From assembly GCA_945877995.1 (NCBI GenBank), contig CAMDXD010000070.1, positions 1 to 12,970 on the forward strand: a DNA stretch of 12,970 nucleotides, written 5' to 3'. The notes beneath the pieces are model-generated. The model searched no databases and was not told the origin of the DNA. It saw only the letters and a program-made list of their open reading frames with translations. This document shows positions 12,397 to 12,970 of the stretch, one piece after another (position 1 is the first letter of the stretch; each line of letters begins with the position of its first letter). The DNA comes from Bordetella parapertussis (GTDB lineage: Bacteria; Pseudomonadota; Gammaproteobacteria; Burkholderiales; CAIKXV01). A program made the translations under genes and the position numbers.

Positions 12397-12970
12397 TGAA
12401 GCCGATCGGCCTGGGCATCATCGGTGCGGGCCGGATCGGCACGCTGCGTGCACGGCTCGCGGCGAAGCACGCAGGCGTGCGCTTCATCGCCGTGTCGGAC
12501 AGCAATCCGAAAAACGCAGCGCGCACGGCGGAGCTCTGCGGTGCCGCGCTGCACGGTACCGACAACGACGCGATCATCGACCATCCCGAGGTGGATGCGG
12601 TGATCGTGTCTACGCCGGAAGGCGAGCATCTGGCGCCAGTGCTGCGCGCGATCGCCGCGGGCAAGTCGGTGCTGGTCGAGAAGCCGGTCGCGCTCACGCT
12701 CGCCGATGCCGACCGGGTGATCGCCGCGGCGCAGACAGCGGGCACCGACCTGCGGGTCGGCTACAGCCGCCGCTACAAGGATCGCTACCTGATCGCACGC
12801 GAGCAGATCCTGCAGGGGCGCATCGGGAAGATCCTGGGCGCCTCGGCACGCGTGTTCAACTCGCGCGCGCAGGCGCTGGCGATGATGGGGCGCAACCCCC
12901 ATGCCACGCCGGTGGTCGATGCGCTGACATACTACGTCGACCTGATCGGCTGGTTCCTCGACGGTGAGCC
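12396..12970 (+). CDS. Gfo/Idh/MocA-family oxidoreductase (3' end outside window)
   Basis: The first 191 residues of a cytoplasmic NAD(P)-dependent dehydrogenase of the Gfo/Idh/MocA family are visible; members oxidise sugars, inositols and sugar acids. It shows the nucleotide loop GIIGAGRIG (7-15), Asp35 after the second strand, STPEGEH (72-78), the active-site EKP (95-97, Lys96) and the start of the alpha/beta domain (from about 122). In the usual active-site pattern D-x3-H-x2-D, the aspartates are present (175 and 182) but the His is Tyr179. ATG 12396 overlaps the Bug 7 stop by one base, with AAGGTGG at 12385-12391; an in-frame ATG at 12393 would add one Met. Close coupling to Bug 7 suggests it acts on a compound bound by that receptor or on a product of it. 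The gene is cut by the window edge, not broken. Family certain, substrate unknown. Confidence 0.9.
   Translation, partial: MKPIGLGIIGAGRIGTLRARLAAKHAGVRFIAVSDSNPKNAARTAELCGAALHGTDNDAIIDHPEVDAVIVSTPEGEHLAPVLRAIAAGKSVLVEKPVALTLADADRVIAAAQTAGTDLRVGYSRRYKDRYLIAREQILQGRIGKILGASARVFNSRAQALAMMGRNPHATPVVDALTYYVDLIGWFLDGE

Overview
This is a GC-rich window with GC-biased third positions. Every complete gene (twelve) and one partial gene lie on the + strand. Seven of the thirteen are Bug/TctC periplasmic solute-binding proteins, the receptors of tripartite tricarboxylate transporters (TTT). This receptor family is greatly expanded in Burkholderiales (Bordetella, Cupriavidus, Achromobacter and relatives). 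With the base composition and the Sec signal peptides ending in A-Q, this points to a betaproteobacterium of that order. No species can be named from the sequence alone.

Layout. Positions 1-162 hold a control region with a perfect 13-bp inverted repeat and possibly the first codons of a divergent gene. Then follow: a fluoroacetate-dehalogenase-like alpha/beta hydrolase (163-1047); a 115-nt gap with a GC-rich hairpin; Bug receptor 1 (1163-2176); a uronate-dehydrogenase-like SDR (2184-3017); Bug 2 (3014-4051); Bug 3 (4087-5133); Bug 4 (5160-6134); an isocitrate/isopropylmalate-family dehydrogenase (6167-7225); a DUF1537 kinase, OtnK-like (7222-8526); an OtnC-like class II aldolase-fold decarboxylase (8583-9218); a 105-nt gap; Bug 5 (9324-10304); Bug 6 (10309-11346); Bug 7 (11389-12396); and a Gfo/Idh/MocA oxidoreductase that runs off the end (12396-12970). 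There is no gene-free stretch longer than about 160 nt. No tRNA, rRNA, insertion sequence, CRISPR array or intrinsic terminator with a U tract was seen.

How the genes fit together. Most junctions are 4-nt overlaps or gaps under 60 nt, so the window reads as one or a few co-transcribed units. Only the gaps before Bug 1 (115 nt) and Bug 5 (105 nt) are large enough for a separate internal signal. OtnK and OtnC are known to phosphorylate 3-oxo-tetronate and decarboxylate the product to dihydroxyacetone phosphate. The cluster therefore looks like uptake and breakdown of one or several small hydroxy-carboxylates (acid sugars). The receptors would capture the acids. The three dehydrogenases (SDR, isopropylmalate-type, Gfo/Idh/MocA) would do the oxidations, and OtnK/OtnC would feed the carbon into triose phosphates. 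The usual partners LtnD/DenD and OtnI are absent here, as are the TTT membrane subunits TctA and TctB. The oxidation step and the membrane channel must therefore come from unusual enzymes here or from elsewhere in the genome. The most notable points are the seven-receptor array and the isopropylmalate-type dehydrogenase coupled to OtnK.
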